Shown here: one piece after another, positions 8,376-17,272 of the stretch | Numbering within the stretch: position 1 is the stretch's first letter | Layout: each line of letters begins with the position of its first letter | DNA from: UMGS1840 sp045661305 | GTDB taxonomy: Bacteria > Bacillota > Clostridia > UMGS1840 | Direction of reading: 5' to 3' | Length of the DNA: 60,114 nt | Assembly (NCBI GenBank): GCA_045661305.1 | Contig: JAZRFJ010000018.1 | Coordinates: forward strand, 1-60,114 | The notes under the pieces: generated by a model | Told to the model about the DNA's origin: nothing | Databases searched by the model: none | Seen by the model: only the letters and a program-made list of their open reading frames with translations | Translations under genes and position numbers: made by a program

Positions 8376-8390
8376 TGATAATCATTTTCA
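8376..8390 (-). promoter_or_regulatory. Fur-type operator (7-1-7 box)
   Basis: TGATAATCATTTTCA matches the Bacillus Fur box TGATAAT-N-ATTATCA at 14 of 15 positions. It sits just downstream of the -10 element, over the expected transcription start of the fur-znu operon, and 29 bp from the fur start codon. It fits the PerR box less well and the Zur box poorly. Confidence 0.75.
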
Positions 8391-8402
8391 AATTCAAGAG
8401 CT

Positions 8403-8431
8403 ATTTTATCATAAAATATATAAAATGTCAA
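8403..8431 (-). promoter_or_regulatory. Promoter of the fur-znuACB operon
   Basis: On the minus strand: TTGACA (8431-8426), 17-bp spacer, TAAAAT (8408-8403). The start would be near 8396, so the operator at 8376-8390 lies in the initially transcribed region, a good position for repression. Confidence 0.85.
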
Positions 8432-8467
8432 GAAAAGTTCGGAATAAAACAGGATTTTTAATCGACA

Positions 8468-8504
8468 AAAAACGATGTCCTAATAATTTTAAGACATCGT
8501 TTTT
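8468..8504 (-). terminator. Terminator of the purine permease/PRT operon
   Basis: Arms AAAAACGATGTC (8468-8479) and GACATCGTTTTT (8493-8504) form a 12-bp stem. On the minus strand it is followed by TTTTTTG. It lies 20 bp past the phosphoribosyltransferase stop codon. Confidence 0.85.
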
Positions 8505-8523
8505 AGTTTATTAACTTTTAAAA

Positions 8524-9075
8524 TTACTTAACTGTTCCGTCGGGATTGAAAAGCGGTAACGGAGCAAGATATGTTATATCTTCTCTTCCGATAGCATCAC
8601 CCTCAGCCAAAACTGCTAATTTGCCAACAATGTTTCCGCCTGCTTGTTCAACAAGCTTGCAAAGTGCATTTAGTGACTCTCCTGTTGAAATAACATCGTC
8701 TACAATGAGAACATTTTTACCCCTCATTTTTGCAACCTCGTCTCCGCTGATGCATAAAATCTGTTTGTGGTCAGTGGTGATTGATTTTACTTCTACGGTA
8801 AGCACATCCTGCATGTAAAGCTTAGGACCTTTTCTTGCAAGGATATAGTTGTTCTCACCGCTTTGGCGTGCCATTTCGTACAAAAGAGGCAATCCTTTAG
8901 ATTCAGCAGTTATCATTATATCATGCTTTGGAGCAATTTTTAAAAGCTCGCTCGCTGCGTGTTTTGTTATTTCAACATCACCGAACATAACAAAAGCACC
9001 GATATATAAGCTGTCATTTACCTTGCATAAGGGTAAATCTCTTTTCATTCCTTTTATGTCAATAGTATAATGCAT
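8524..9075 (-). CDS. Purine phosphoribosyltransferase (adenine-PRT-like)
   Basis: Type I phosphoribosyltransferase fold, 183 residues. The PRPP-binding motif is VLIVDDVISTGES, and the substrate-side segment is ITAESKGLPL. It lacks the N-terminal PDFPKxGI-type segment of classical Apt and resembles the PRT domain of PurR/Xpt-like proteins, so the base (adenine, xanthine or hypoxanthine) cannot be fixed from sequence. It starts 21 bp after the purine permease gene, which argues for uptake followed by ribophosphorylation: base salvage in one operon. Confidence 0.85.
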   Translation of the reverse strand: MHYTIDIKGMKRDLPLCKVNDSLYIGAFVMFGDVEITKHAASELLKIAPKHDIMITAESKGLPLLYEMARQSGENNYILARKGPKLYMQDVLTVEVKSITTDHKQILCISGDEVAKMRGKNVLIVDDVISTGESLNALCKLVEQAGGNIVGKLAVLAEGDAIGREDITYLAPLPLFNPDGTVK

Positions 9076-9096
9076 TTTGTTCCCTCTTTTTATCTG

Positions 9097-10446
9097 TTAG
9101 ATTAATGTTGCAATATAGAGTGCAAAGAGCACGAACGATACCCACATAATTGCACTGATATCTTTGATTTTTCCTGTTACAACCTTTAAAATAACCCAGG
9201 AAACGATACCGAACATGATACCTGTTGCGATTGAATATGCAAACGGCATCATAACAACTGCTAAAAATCCTCCGATTACATCAGCAATATCGCCTTCAAA
9301 GTCCATATTTTTGATAGCACTAAGCATAAGGATACCAACATAAATCATTGCAGGTGTTGTTGCAAAAGATGGAATTGCAAGAAATACCGGTGCAAAGATT
9401 ATAGCGACGATAAACATAATACCTGTGGTTAAAGCAGTTAAGCCTGTTTTACCGCCTGCAGCAACACCGGCTGAAGATTCAACATAGCTTGTAACAGTTG
9501 ATGTACCAAGACAAGCACCTACAACTGTACCAACAGCGTCAGCCATAAGAGCGCCACCTGCTTTAGGAAGAGTACCGTCTTCTTTCATTATTCCCGCTTT
9601 CTGTGTAACACCGATAAGTGTTCCTACAGTATCAAATATATCTGTATAAAGGAATGTGAAAGTAATAATTACAAATGAGAAGAAGTTTTTAGCAACAAAG
9701 CCAAAGTCAAATTTGAACATTGCAGGAGCAGCAAAGTTTGCTTTAATTGAATCCCATGAAAGACTTGGAATTACAGAGAAAACTCCGTTTTCAACATCAA
9801 CTTGATACCAACCGATTAATTCTGAAATAATACCTAAAATCCATGTTGCTATAATTCCGATAAGAATTCCGCCAGGAACTTTTTTGTACTGCAAAACTCC
9901 GATGATAAGAAGTCCAACGATTGACAATACAACAGGAGCAGAAGAAAGGTCTCCGAGAGCAACTGTTGTTGCAGGGCTAGCAACGATTACTTTTGAATTT
10001 AAAAGTGCGATAATTGTTATAAACAAACCGATACCGGCTGTAATGCCGAATTTTAAGTTTGTAGGTATTTTGTTTACAAGTGATTCTCTGAATTTGAACA
10101 AAGAAAGAACTATAAAAATAATACCTTCAACAAGTACAGCAGTGAGTGCTACTTCATATGAACAGCCCATCGCACCGCAAACTGTGTATGCGAAAAATGC
10201 ATTAAGTCCCATACCTGAAGCTAAAGCTACAGGATAGTTTGCAAAGAATGCCATGCAAATTGTAGCGATTGCAGCAGAAATTGCTGTTGCCATGAATATT
10301 GCCGGTCTTGATGCACCCGGAATTCCGCCGAGATAGTTTGGGTTTACTGCCAGAATGTAAGCCATTGCAAGAAAAGTTGTAATTCCGGCAAGAATTTCTG
10401 TTTTAACACTTGTTCCGTGTTCTTTGAGTTTAAAAAGTTTTTCCAT
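9097..10446 (-). CDS. NCS2-family guanine/hypoxanthine (purine) permease
   Basis: Proton-coupled purine base importer of the AzgA/PbuG branch, 449 residues, 12-14 membrane helices. Conserved features: GITTFLAMAYILAVNPNYL near the N-terminus, NPxFxxGMGLNAFFAYTVC-like helix, and GALMADAVGTVVGACLGTST with TSYVESSAGVAAGG. Start taken as ATG 10446, which has AAGGAGA 9 nt upstream; the longer frame lacks one. The downstream phosphoribosyltransferase traps the imported base. I looked for a purine riboswitch in the leader and saw none. Confidence 0.92.
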   Translation of the reverse strand: MEKLFKLKEHGTSVKTEILAGITTFLAMAYILAVNPNYLGGIPGASRPAIFMATAISAAIATICMAFFANYPVALASGMGLNAFFAYTVCGAMGCSYEVALTAVLVEGIIFIVLSLFKFRESLVNKIPTNLKFGITAGIGLFITIIALLNSKVIVASPATTVALGDLSSAPVVLSIVGLLIIGVLQYKKVPGGILIGIIATWILGIISELIGWYQVDVENGVFSVIPSLSWDSIKANFAAPAMFKFDFGFVAKNFFSFVIITFTFLYTDIFDTVGTLIGVTQKAGIMKEDGTLPKAGGALMADAVGTVVGACLGTSTVTSYVESSAGVAAGGKTGLTALTTGIMFIVAIIFAPVFLAIPSFATTPAMIYVGILMLSAIKNMDFEGDIADVIGGFLAVVMMPFAYSIATGIMFGIVSWVILKVVTGKIKDISAIMWVSFVLFALYIATLI

Positions 10447-10500
10447 TTCTTTTTTCTCCTTTTTTGTGTTTTTTGATTCAAAAAACAAATAATTGTCTAT

Positions 10501-10529
10501 ATTATACTATATTTATGCTTTTTTTGCAA
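10501..10529 (-). promoter_or_regulatory. Promoter of the purine permease operon
   Basis: Minus strand: TTGCAA (10529-10524), 17-bp spacer, TATAAT (10506-10501). The leader to ATG 10446 is about 50 nt. Confidence 0.75.
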
Positions 10530-10631
10530 TATTTTTTATGAAAATTTTTACAAATTTCTTTACAATATTTTTGCACAATATTTTTACATAATTCACAAAA
10601 TATTAAATATTTGTTACATTTTTAAAAAATA

Positions 10632-10660
10632 TTGCTTTTTTTCTGTAAATAGTGTATAAT
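10632..10660 (+). promoter_or_regulatory. Promoter of the prsA-to-argC gene run
   Basis: TTGCTT (10632-10637), 17-bp spacer, TATAAT (10655-10660). The very AT-rich 10530-10631 between the two divergent promoters may act as an UP element; nothing else is seen there. Confidence 0.75.
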
Positions 10661-10708
10661 TAATGTATTAAAACACGGAACAATAATTTTGAAAGGAAAA
10701 TAAGGGTT

Positions 10709-11716
10709 ATGAAAAGAGGAATTTGTTTTTTTATTTCCTTGGTTATGGCGCTTAGTTTGTTTTGCAGCTGCAGTAATTCATCAAAAGATGTTGTTGTAAC
10801 TGTCGGAGAAGAAAATGTTACAGAGGGCGAGCTTTCTTATGTTATTGCAAACATGGTGGAGGGCACAAAAAAACAGTTTTCGGCAACGTCTTTGACAGAA
10901 GAACAGAAAAAAGAACAATGGCAGACTGATATTGATGGTAAAAAGCCTTCAGAGCTTATTAAGGAATACGCTTTATCGGAAGTAATAAATTATGCAATTT
11001 TCGCACAGGCAGCTAAAGATGAAAATTTGTCTGTTACATCAAGCGAAGTAAACACTCAGCTTTCTAAGGCTTTTACAGAGTCTGATTTTGAACTTTTTAA
11101 AAAAACATACGGCGTTTCAAAAAATGCTATTAAAGAAATTTTGAGAAAGCAAATGCTGAAAGAAAAATATATAAACAGAGTTTTGAGTAAGCAGGAATCA
11201 TATACTCCCACAAATGTACAGCTTATGGAAATATTTGAAAAAGACTATCTTAAAGCACAGCATATTCTTATAGGAATAACTGACGAACAAACGGGCGAAT
11301 TGCTTTCTGAAGAAGAAATTGCCAAAAAAGAGAGTGAAGCACAAAAGCTTTTAAGACAGGCAAAGGGCGGTGCGGATTTTTCTCAGCTTGCACAGAATTA
11401 CTCGGATGACCCAGGGAAAAACACATATCCACAGGGTTATGTGTTTACAGAGGGCGAAATGGTAACTGAATTTTATGAGGGTGCAAAGGCGCTTAAAGAA
11501 AATGAAATTTCGGATATTGTAAGAACATCATATGGATTTCACATAATAAAAAGGCTTCCGCTTTTAGAAAGTGATATAGACGAAAAGCTTTCGACAATTA
11601 CGACAGCTTACCAAAATGATTTTATAACAAATAAATCAGAAGAGCTTAAATCAAAATACGAAGTAAGCCAGAATGATGCACTTATCAGTAAAATACCTGT
11701 AAACACAGGATTTTAA
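10709..11716 (+). CDS. PrsA-type foldase lipoprotein with PpiC rotamase domain (copy 1)
   Basis: Extracytoplasmic peptidyl-prolyl isomerase and chaperone anchored by lipid to the outer membrane-leaflet, helping secreted proteins fold. Signal peptide with lipobox LFCSC (likely lipidated Cys21), N-terminal SurA-like chaperone region, and a parvulin domain from about residue 175: AQHILIGITD, GGADFSQLA, GYVFTEGEMVTEFYEGA, SYGFHIIKRL. It is 335 residues. The next gene is a paralogue sharing whole stretches of the parvulin domain, so this is a tandem duplication. GAAAGGAAAAT precedes ATG. Confidence 0.92.
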   Translation: MKRGICFFISLVMALSLFCSCSNSSKDVVVTVGEENVTEGELSYVIANMVEGTKKQFSATSLTEEQKKEQWQTDIDGKKPSELIKEYALSEVINYAIFAQAAKDENLSVTSSEVNTQLSKAFTESDFELFKKTYGVSKNAIKEILRKQMLKEKYINRVLSKQESYTPTNVQLMEIFEKDYLKAQHILIGITDEQTGELLSEEEIAKKESEAQKLLRQAKGGADFSQLAQNYSDDPGKNTYPQGYVFTEGEMVTEFYEGAKALKENEISDIVRTSYGFHIIKRLPLLESDIDEKLSTITTAYQNDFITNKSEELKSKYEVSQNDALISKIPVNTGF

Positions 11717-11745
11717 TAAAGCAGAGGAAAGAGGTAAAAGAAAAT

Positions 11746-12888
11746 ATGAAAAGAATTACAGCAATAGTGCTTTTAATTTTTATGATTGCGGGACTATGCT
11801 CATGTGGAAACAAAAAACCGTCATCATTATCTGATACAAACGGAAACGAAATTGAGCTTGGTCTTGATTATGAAAACAAAAAGCTTGATGATGGTATAAT
11901 TGCAGTTGTAGGCGAAGAAGAAATCACAAAGGAAGAAACAAGATTTCTTATGTCACAGTATGTTGCAAGTATATACGCAAACCAGGGACTTGAACAGGCA
12001 GAAAAAGCGCAGAAAGATGCAGCTTTGGACTCACAGGCAGCCCAGGACGGCTCAACTTACAGAGAGCTTATATACAAGCAGGCTGCTGATACTCTTATAA
12101 TGCTTACACTTTTCTCCCAAAAAGGTAAGGAAAAAGGAATTGATTATACAGATGAAAAGCTTAAAGAAGCAATCGAAGCAAGCGGAATTGCAGAACAAAA
12201 AAAGCTTTTTGTAGAGCAGTTTAAGCTTACTCCTGAGAGTATAGATGAATATTTGAAAAAGCAGTACATTTATTCAGACTATATGGAACAGTATGTTTCA
12301 AAAGAGGGAAGAATGAATCCTGATGACGAAACATTAAAAACATTTTTTAACGAAAATTTCTTAAAAGCAAAACATATATTGAAGCTTACAACAGACCAGG
12401 CGACAGGTCAGCCGGTAGATGACAAAAAGAAAGCTGAAGCTAAAGCAAAAATTGATGCACTTTTAAAAGATGCAAGAGGTGGTGCTGATTTTGATAAGCT
12501 TGTATCCGATGAATCAGAAGACCCGGGTTCGCAGTCACAGCCTGAGGGTTATGTGTTTGCAGAGGGAGAAATGGTAACTGAATTTTATGAGGGTACAAAA
12601 GCACTTAAAATTGACGGAATTTCAGATGTAATAGAAACATCTTACGGATACCATGTTATAAAAAGGCTTGCACCTACTGATGAAGATTTTACTGCAAACA
12701 AGGAAAAGGCACTTTCATATTATCAGAATAAAGAATTTGAAAAGATTATAGAGGAAGCTAAAAAAGGAACAAAAATATATTTAGACTACGACCAGTTGCT
12801 TTCGATTGAAGATGTACTTTATCAAAAAACAAATCTTTCAGGAGAAGCTGCACAGCCGCAGGAAGAAGCAGTAGTACCTGAAGAATAA
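11746..12888 (+). CDS. PrsA-type foldase lipoprotein with PpiC rotamase domain (copy 2)
   Basis: Paralogue of the preceding gene, 380 residues. Lipobox GLCSC (Cys20), a chaperone region rich in charged helices, and parvulin motifs AKHILKLTTD, GGADFDKLV, GYVFAEGEMVTEFYEGT and SYGYHVIKRL. The residues GEMVTEFYEG are identical in both copies. It has a longer linker and an extra acidic, Gln/Glu-rich tail of about 15 residues. Spacing to copy 1 is 29 bp. The two may serve different secreted clients; the sequence does not say which. Confidence 0.92.
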   Translation: MKRITAIVLLIFMIAGLCSCGNKKPSSLSDTNGNEIELGLDYENKKLDDGIIAVVGEEEITKEETRFLMSQYVASIYANQGLEQAEKAQKDAALDSQAAQDGSTYRELIYKQAADTLIMLTLFSQKGKEKGIDYTDEKLKEAIEASGIAEQKKLFVEQFKLTPESIDEYLKKQYIYSDYMEQYVSKEGRMNPDDETLKTFFNENFLKAKHILKLTTDQATGQPVDDKKKAEAKAKIDALLKDARGGADFDKLVSDESEDPGSQSQPEGYVFAEGEMVTEFYEGTKALKIDGISDVIETSYGYHVIKRLAPTDEDFTANKEKALSYYQNKEFEKIIEEAKKGTKIYLDYDQLLSIEDVLYQKTNLSGEAAQPQEEAVVPEE

Positions 12889-12923
12889 GAAAGTGGTTTT
12901 AATACAAGAATACGAGGGAAAAA

Positions 12924-14165
12924 ATGAAAGGATTTTTTAAAAATAATTCCGAAAGAATATGGGCTAATGTAATCGTCGGTATAGTTTTGATAGCCTTTTA
13001 TTTCCTGATTTCAAAAATAGGAGAATTTGTTGGAGCACTGGGCTTTATAAGCTCCGTGCTTTCTCCGTTTGTAATAGGATTTGTTATTGCGTATATGCTT
13101 TGGCCTTTTGTTGAAAAAACCCAAAGTTTTTGTCGGTTTTTGAAAGAAAAAACTCTAATAAAGATATTACGTGAAAAGAACGGGAAAAAGGTAAATAATG
13201 AAGACACTGATAATACAGATGCAAATATAATAAATGGCAGAAACAAGCTTTTAAGAGCATTTTCTATTTTTGTTGTGTATGTTCTTGTTATTATTTTGCT
13301 TACCATTCTTATTTATCAGCTTATTCCTCAGATTATGGATAGTGCAGTGACGCTTGTTAATAATATTCCTGACTATATTGTAAGAATGGATATATTTTTT
13401 ACCGAATTTATTGACAGATTTAATCTTGATAAGTTATCTATTGACCACAACAGGCTATATTCGGAGCTTATGAGTTATGCCACTTCTTTTGCACAGAGCT
13501 TTCTTAACTGGGTAATAAATGTCCCAAAAATCCTTTCAAGTGGAATAACAAATACAATTATAGGCATTATTCTTTCAATATATTTCGTTTATGATAAAGA
13601 AAGATTTTCTAAGGCATCAGTAAAAACAACCCGTGTGATTTTTGGAAAAAACTCGGAAAATGTACTCGATATTTCAAGGCTTACAGGAAATTGCTTTTCT
13701 GAATTTTTCATGGGTAAGCTTATTGACTCGACAATTATAGGATTTTTAGCATTTCCTTTTATGCTCATGATTTATAAACCATATGCTTTGCTTATAAGTG
13801 CAATTATCGGAATAACAAATATTATACCATATTTCGGACCTATTTTTGGCGCAATCCCGGGAGCGTTTATTATTCTTATAAACGCACCGCGTATGCTTAT
13901 ATGGTATTTGATTTTTGTACTCGTGCTGCAACAGTTTGACGGCAATATTTTAGGACCGAAAATTTTAGGGAACAGAACAGGATTATCCCCTGTGGGAGTA
14001 ATTTTCGGTATCGTTGTCGGAAGTAAACTTTTTGGGTTTATAGGTATGATAATCGGTGTTCCGCTTACTGCTGTCATATACACAGTTATCAAGGATTTTG
14101 TAAATAGCAGATATCGTGGAAACCTTGAAGAAAACGGTGATGATAATGCTAAAGAAACTCCTTGA
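12924..14165 (+). CDS. AI-2E family transporter (UPF0118)
   Basis: Polytopic membrane protein, 413 residues, about seven helices. Family features: a soluble Lys/Asp-rich loop near residues 80-110, and the C-terminal conserved block NIIPYFGPIFGAIPGAFI, then LVLQQFDGNILGPKILGNRTGLSPV and GIVVGSKLFGFIGMIIGVPL. Members export autoinducer-2 or, as more often shown, exchange Na+/H+; substrate unknown here. Its last 20 bp overlap the next gene. Confidence 0.9.
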   Translation: MKGFFKNNSERIWANVIVGIVLIAFYFLISKIGEFVGALGFISSVLSPFVIGFVIAYMLWPFVEKTQSFCRFLKEKTLIKILREKNGKKVNNEDTDNTDANIINGRNKLLRAFSIFVVYVLVIILLTILIYQLIPQIMDSAVTLVNNIPDYIVRMDIFFTEFIDRFNLDKLSIDHNRLYSELMSYATSFAQSFLNWVINVPKILSSGITNTIIGIILSIYFVYDKERFSKASVKTTRVIFGKNSENVLDISRLTGNCFSEFFMGKLIDSTIIGFLAFPFMLMIYKPYALLISAIIGITNIIPYFGPIFGAIPGAFIILINAPRMLIWYLIFVLVLQQFDGNILGPKILGNRTGLSPVGVIFGIVVGSKLFGFIGMIIGVPLTAVIYTVIKDFVNSRYRGNLEENGDDNAKETP

Positions 14166-14922
14166 TGCGTTCCCCTCTTATGTTAAGTGGGGTGTAACAA
14201 AAAACACCAACAAAAAATATCTCAATATGGGCTATAAATCACTTATTGTAGCAGTATTTGGTTATTTTTATGAGGGGAATACCGAACCGTTTTCAAAATA
14301 TTGCAGTATACCTGATTACCATGTGGTAGTAAAAGAGGAATTTGAAAAAATAATAGGCAAAGTCTTTTCAGACTATAAAATTATGGTCGATATTTCTCCG
14401 TATAATGAGAAAATGCTTGCCGAAACACTTGGACTTGGGGAAATCGGAGAAAATAATCTTCTTCTTACAGAAGACTTTGGCTCATATGTTTTTATAGCTG
14501 AAGCACTTGTTAAAGAAGAAATTGAAGAATACAGGCACGAAAAAAAGAAATTATGTACTCATTGTAAAAAATGTGTAAAAAGCTGTCCTTCAAATGCACT
14601 TAAAGACGGATTTAAAAAAGAAAACTGTCTTTCTTTTTTAAGTCAGAAAAAAGAGCTTTTGAAAGAAGAAGAACAACTTTTTAAAAAAGCATCTTATATT
14701 TTTGGATGCGATATTTGTCAGACATCTTGTCCCGTAAACAAAAATGCGAAGAAAACCCAGATCGAAAAATTTAAAAAACCTATCCTTTCTCTTTCGGAGA
14801 AAGAAATTCTTTCTTTAACCGAAGAAGAATTTGAAAAAAAATACGGTGAATTTGCTTTTTGTTATAAGGGCGTGGAAATACTTAAAAGAAATGTGAGAAT
14901 AAGAAATGAACAAAAAATTTGA
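14146..14922 (+). CDS. Short QueG-like double [4Fe-4S] protein (putative epoxyqueuosine reductase)
   Basis: Resembles QueG, the cobalamin-dependent reductase that finishes queuosine in tRNA. Visible: IPDYHVVVKEEFEKI, the VDISPYNEK segment carrying the catalytic-type Asp, AETLGLGEIGENNLLL, and two ferredoxin clusters CTHCKKCVKSCP and CDICQTSCP. At 258 residues it is well below the roughly 380 of typical QueG: the N-terminus is trimmed and the C-terminal HEAT-repeat region is absent. ATG 14146 has GGTGAT just upstream; ATG 14140 is also possible. It overlaps the preceding and following genes. No other queuosine gene is in the window, so a different reductase role is possible. Confidence 0.7.
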   Translation: MLKKLLDAFPSYVKWGVTKNTNKKYLNMGYKSLIVAVFGYFYEGNTEPFSKYCSIPDYHVVVKEEFEKIIGKVFSDYKIMVDISPYNEKMLAETLGLGEIGENNLLLTEDFGSYVFIAEALVKEEIEEYRHEKKKLCTHCKKCVKSCPSNALKDGFKKENCLSFLSQKKELLKEEEQLFKKASYIFGCDICQTSCPVNKNAKKTQIEKFKKPILSLSEKEILSLTEEEFEKKYGEFAFCYKGVEILKRNVRIRNEQKI

Positions 14923-17239
14923 CATAATAAAAAAGAGAATACTAAACGAAGAATTTTCTAATCTCAACCAACCGCAAAGAGAGGCTTGCTTTGCAACGGA
15001 GGGAGCAGTTTTAATTCTTGCAGGAGCAGGAAGCGGAAAAACGACTACTTTAATATCAAGAATAGGCTATATGATAAAATACGGAAACTCTTATAATACC
15101 GATTTTATTCCAGAGGGGCTTACGGAAGAAAAGCTTTCTGCTATGGAAAATAAGAGTTATGGGGAATTAACAAAAGAAGAAGAATTTTTCTTGAAATACA
15201 AGCCGATTTCTCCATATAATATACTTGCAATCACTTTTACCAATAAGGCTGCAGGCGAGCTTAAAGCAAGGCTTTCTTCAAAGCTCGGTACATATGCTGA
15301 GGGCGTACATGCTTCAACCTTTCACTCATTTTGTGTGCGTATATTAAGAAAGGAAATAGAGGTTCTTGGTTATAACAGATATTTTACAATTTTTGATACA
15401 ACGGATGTAAAAAACTGTATAAAGGAATGTATTTCGGAGCTTAATATAAACGAAGAAACACTTGATGCAAGAGCTTGTGCGTCAATAATTTCTTCAATAA
15501 AAAACAGAGGGCTTTCACCTGATGATTTTAAAAAGGAAACGAATGGGGAAATAAGAGCAATAAAGGTTTCAAAGGTATATGAGCTTTATATGAATAAAAT
15601 GAAAAAATATAACGCTCTTGACTTTGATGATTTGTTATTATTTACTGTTGAAATTTTAGAAAAAAATCCTGCTGTTTTAGATAAATATCAGGAAAAATAT
15701 AAATATATAATGGTTGATGAGTATCAGGATACCAACCCTATTCAGTATAAGCTCGTTCATCTTTTAGCAGATAAGTACAAAAATCTTTGTGTTGTTGGTG
15801 ACGATGACCAGTCAATATATCGTTTCAGGGGTGCGGATATTTCTAATATCCTTAACTTTGAAAAAGATTTCAAAAACACTCATGTTATAAAGCTTGAAGA
15901 AAATTACCGTTCCACACAGAACATTTTAGGTGCTGCAAACGGTGTAATATCTAATAATAAAGAGAGAAAAGACAAAAAACTCTGGACAAGCATTACAGGC
16001 GGAGAAAAAGTTTTCCATATCACTCCTAATAGTGGTTATGAGGAAGCTTTAAGAATAAAAATGCTTATAGAGGATATGGTTGTAAGACGGGGATATATGT
16101 ATAAGGATATTGCTGTTTTATACAGAATGAACTCATTATCCCGTACATTTGAGCAATATTTCTTAAAGGAATGTATTCCGCACAGAGTTGTGGGCGGACT
16201 AAGGTTTTTTGACCGTGCTGAAATTAAAGATATAGTTGCTTATTTAAGACTTGTTTTTAATATTTATGATGATGAAGCTTTTTTAAGAATAATAAACACA
16301 CCTGCAAGAGGTATAGGAAAAACAACAGTAGACAGACTTAAGGATATTGCACTGTCGGAAAACAAATCTTTATTTGAGGTTTGTGAAAAGGCAGAAAATT
16401 ATGATAACATTTCTTCTGCAAAATTAAAGCTTTTAAATTTTTCTTCAATGATAAATTCTTTTAAGGAATTTACTTCGGATTTATATACGCTTGTTGAAAA
16501 TGTTATTACAAAAAGCGGTTACATGGAATACCTTATGACAGACAGAAAGGAAGAAGCAAGAGCAAGACTTGAAAACATAAAAGAACTTCTTTCAATGGCT
16601 AAGGAAAGCGAAGGGCAAACCTTACCTGAATTTTTAGAAAATGTTGCACTTCTTTCGGATATTGACAATTTTGACGACGATGAAGATGCTGTAACTCTTA
16701 TGACACTCCACAGTGCAAAAGGTCTTGAGTTTCCTGTTGTGTTTATTGTTGGTTTTGAAGAGGGGATTTTCCCTTCAAATCAGTCAAAATCAGAAGACGG
16801 TGGCATAGAGGAAGAACGAAGACTTTTATATGTGGGAATAACAAGAGCGAAAAGTATTCTTTATTTGTCTTCTGCTAAAGAAAGAATGATTTTTGGTAAT
16901 ATGATGTATTGCCGTCCGTCAAGCTTCTTAGGTGAAATACCTGAAGAATTTTTGGAAAAAGAAATGCAAGTGCAATACGAAAGACCATCTGCACCCGCAA
17001 AAAAAGAGCCAAGCTATATTATTGCACCGTCTCAAAATAAAGACAGAGCGGTTCCCGATATTAAAATTAATGCTATTCCTGATTATAAAAAGGGACAGCG
17101 TGTAAGACATAAAAAATTTGGTGACGGAACAGTTCTCGATGTTCAGCCTCTTGGCAATGACATAAAGCTTGAAATTATGTTTGATACTGTTGGAAAAAAA
17201 GTTCTGATGGCAGCTTTTGCAAGACCGCAGATACTATAG
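14906..17239 (+). CDS. pcrA: UvrD/PcrA-family DNA helicase
   Basis: Superfamily 1A 3-prime to 5-prime helicase used in repair and in clearing replication-transcription conflicts. Motifs in order: LAGAGSGKTTTLI (Walker A, Lys45), ITFTNKAAGELK, VDEYQDTNPIQYKL (motif II), VVGDDDQSIYRFRGA (III), LEENYRST (IV), TLMTLHSAKGLEFPVVF (V), ERRLLYVGITRAK (VI). The C-terminal 60 residues, KGQRVRHKKFGDGTV onward, are the Tudor-like RNA-polymerase-binding domain of PcrA. 777 residues, full length. It overlaps the QueG-like gene by 17 bp. Confidence 0.96.
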   Translation: MNKKFDIIKKRILNEEFSNLNQPQREACFATEGAVLILAGAGSGKTTTLISRIGYMIKYGNSYNTDFIPEGLTEEKLSAMENKSYGELTKEEEFFLKYKPISPYNILAITFTNKAAGELKARLSSKLGTYAEGVHASTFHSFCVRILRKEIEVLGYNRYFTIFDTTDVKNCIKECISELNINEETLDARACASIISSIKNRGLSPDDFKKETNGEIRAIKVSKVYELYMNKMKKYNALDFDDLLLFTVEILEKNPAVLDKYQEKYKYIMVDEYQDTNPIQYKLVHLLADKYKNLCVVGDDDQSIYRFRGADISNILNFEKDFKNTHVIKLEENYRSTQNILGAANGVISNNKERKDKKLWTSITGGEKVFHITPNSGYEEALRIKMLIEDMVVRRGYMYKDIAVLYRMNSLSRTFEQYFLKECIPHRVVGGLRFFDRAEIKDIVAYLRLVFNIYDDEAFLRIINTPARGIGKTTVDRLKDIALSENKSLFEVCEKAENYDNISSAKLKLLNFSSMINSFKEFTSDLYTLVENVITKSGYMEYLMTDRKEEARARLENIKELLSMAKESEGQTLPEFLENVALLSDIDNFDDDEDAVTLMTLHSAKGLEFPVVFIVGFEEGIFPSNQSKSEDGGIEEERRLLYVGITRAKSILYLSSAKERMIFGNMMYCRPSSFLGEIPEEFLEKEMQVQYERPSAPAKKEPSYIIAPSQNKDRAVPDIKINAIPDYKKGQRVRHKKFGDGTVLDVQPLGNDIKLEIMFDTVGKKVLMAAFARPQIL

Positions 17240-17272
17240 GGAACCTATAATAAAAAAAGAAAGGTTTTTTAG

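Noticed and set aside
10447..10708. Purine riboswitch before the purine permease
   Set aside because: The leader after the promoter is only about 50 nt and lacks the conserved junction bases of the aptamer.
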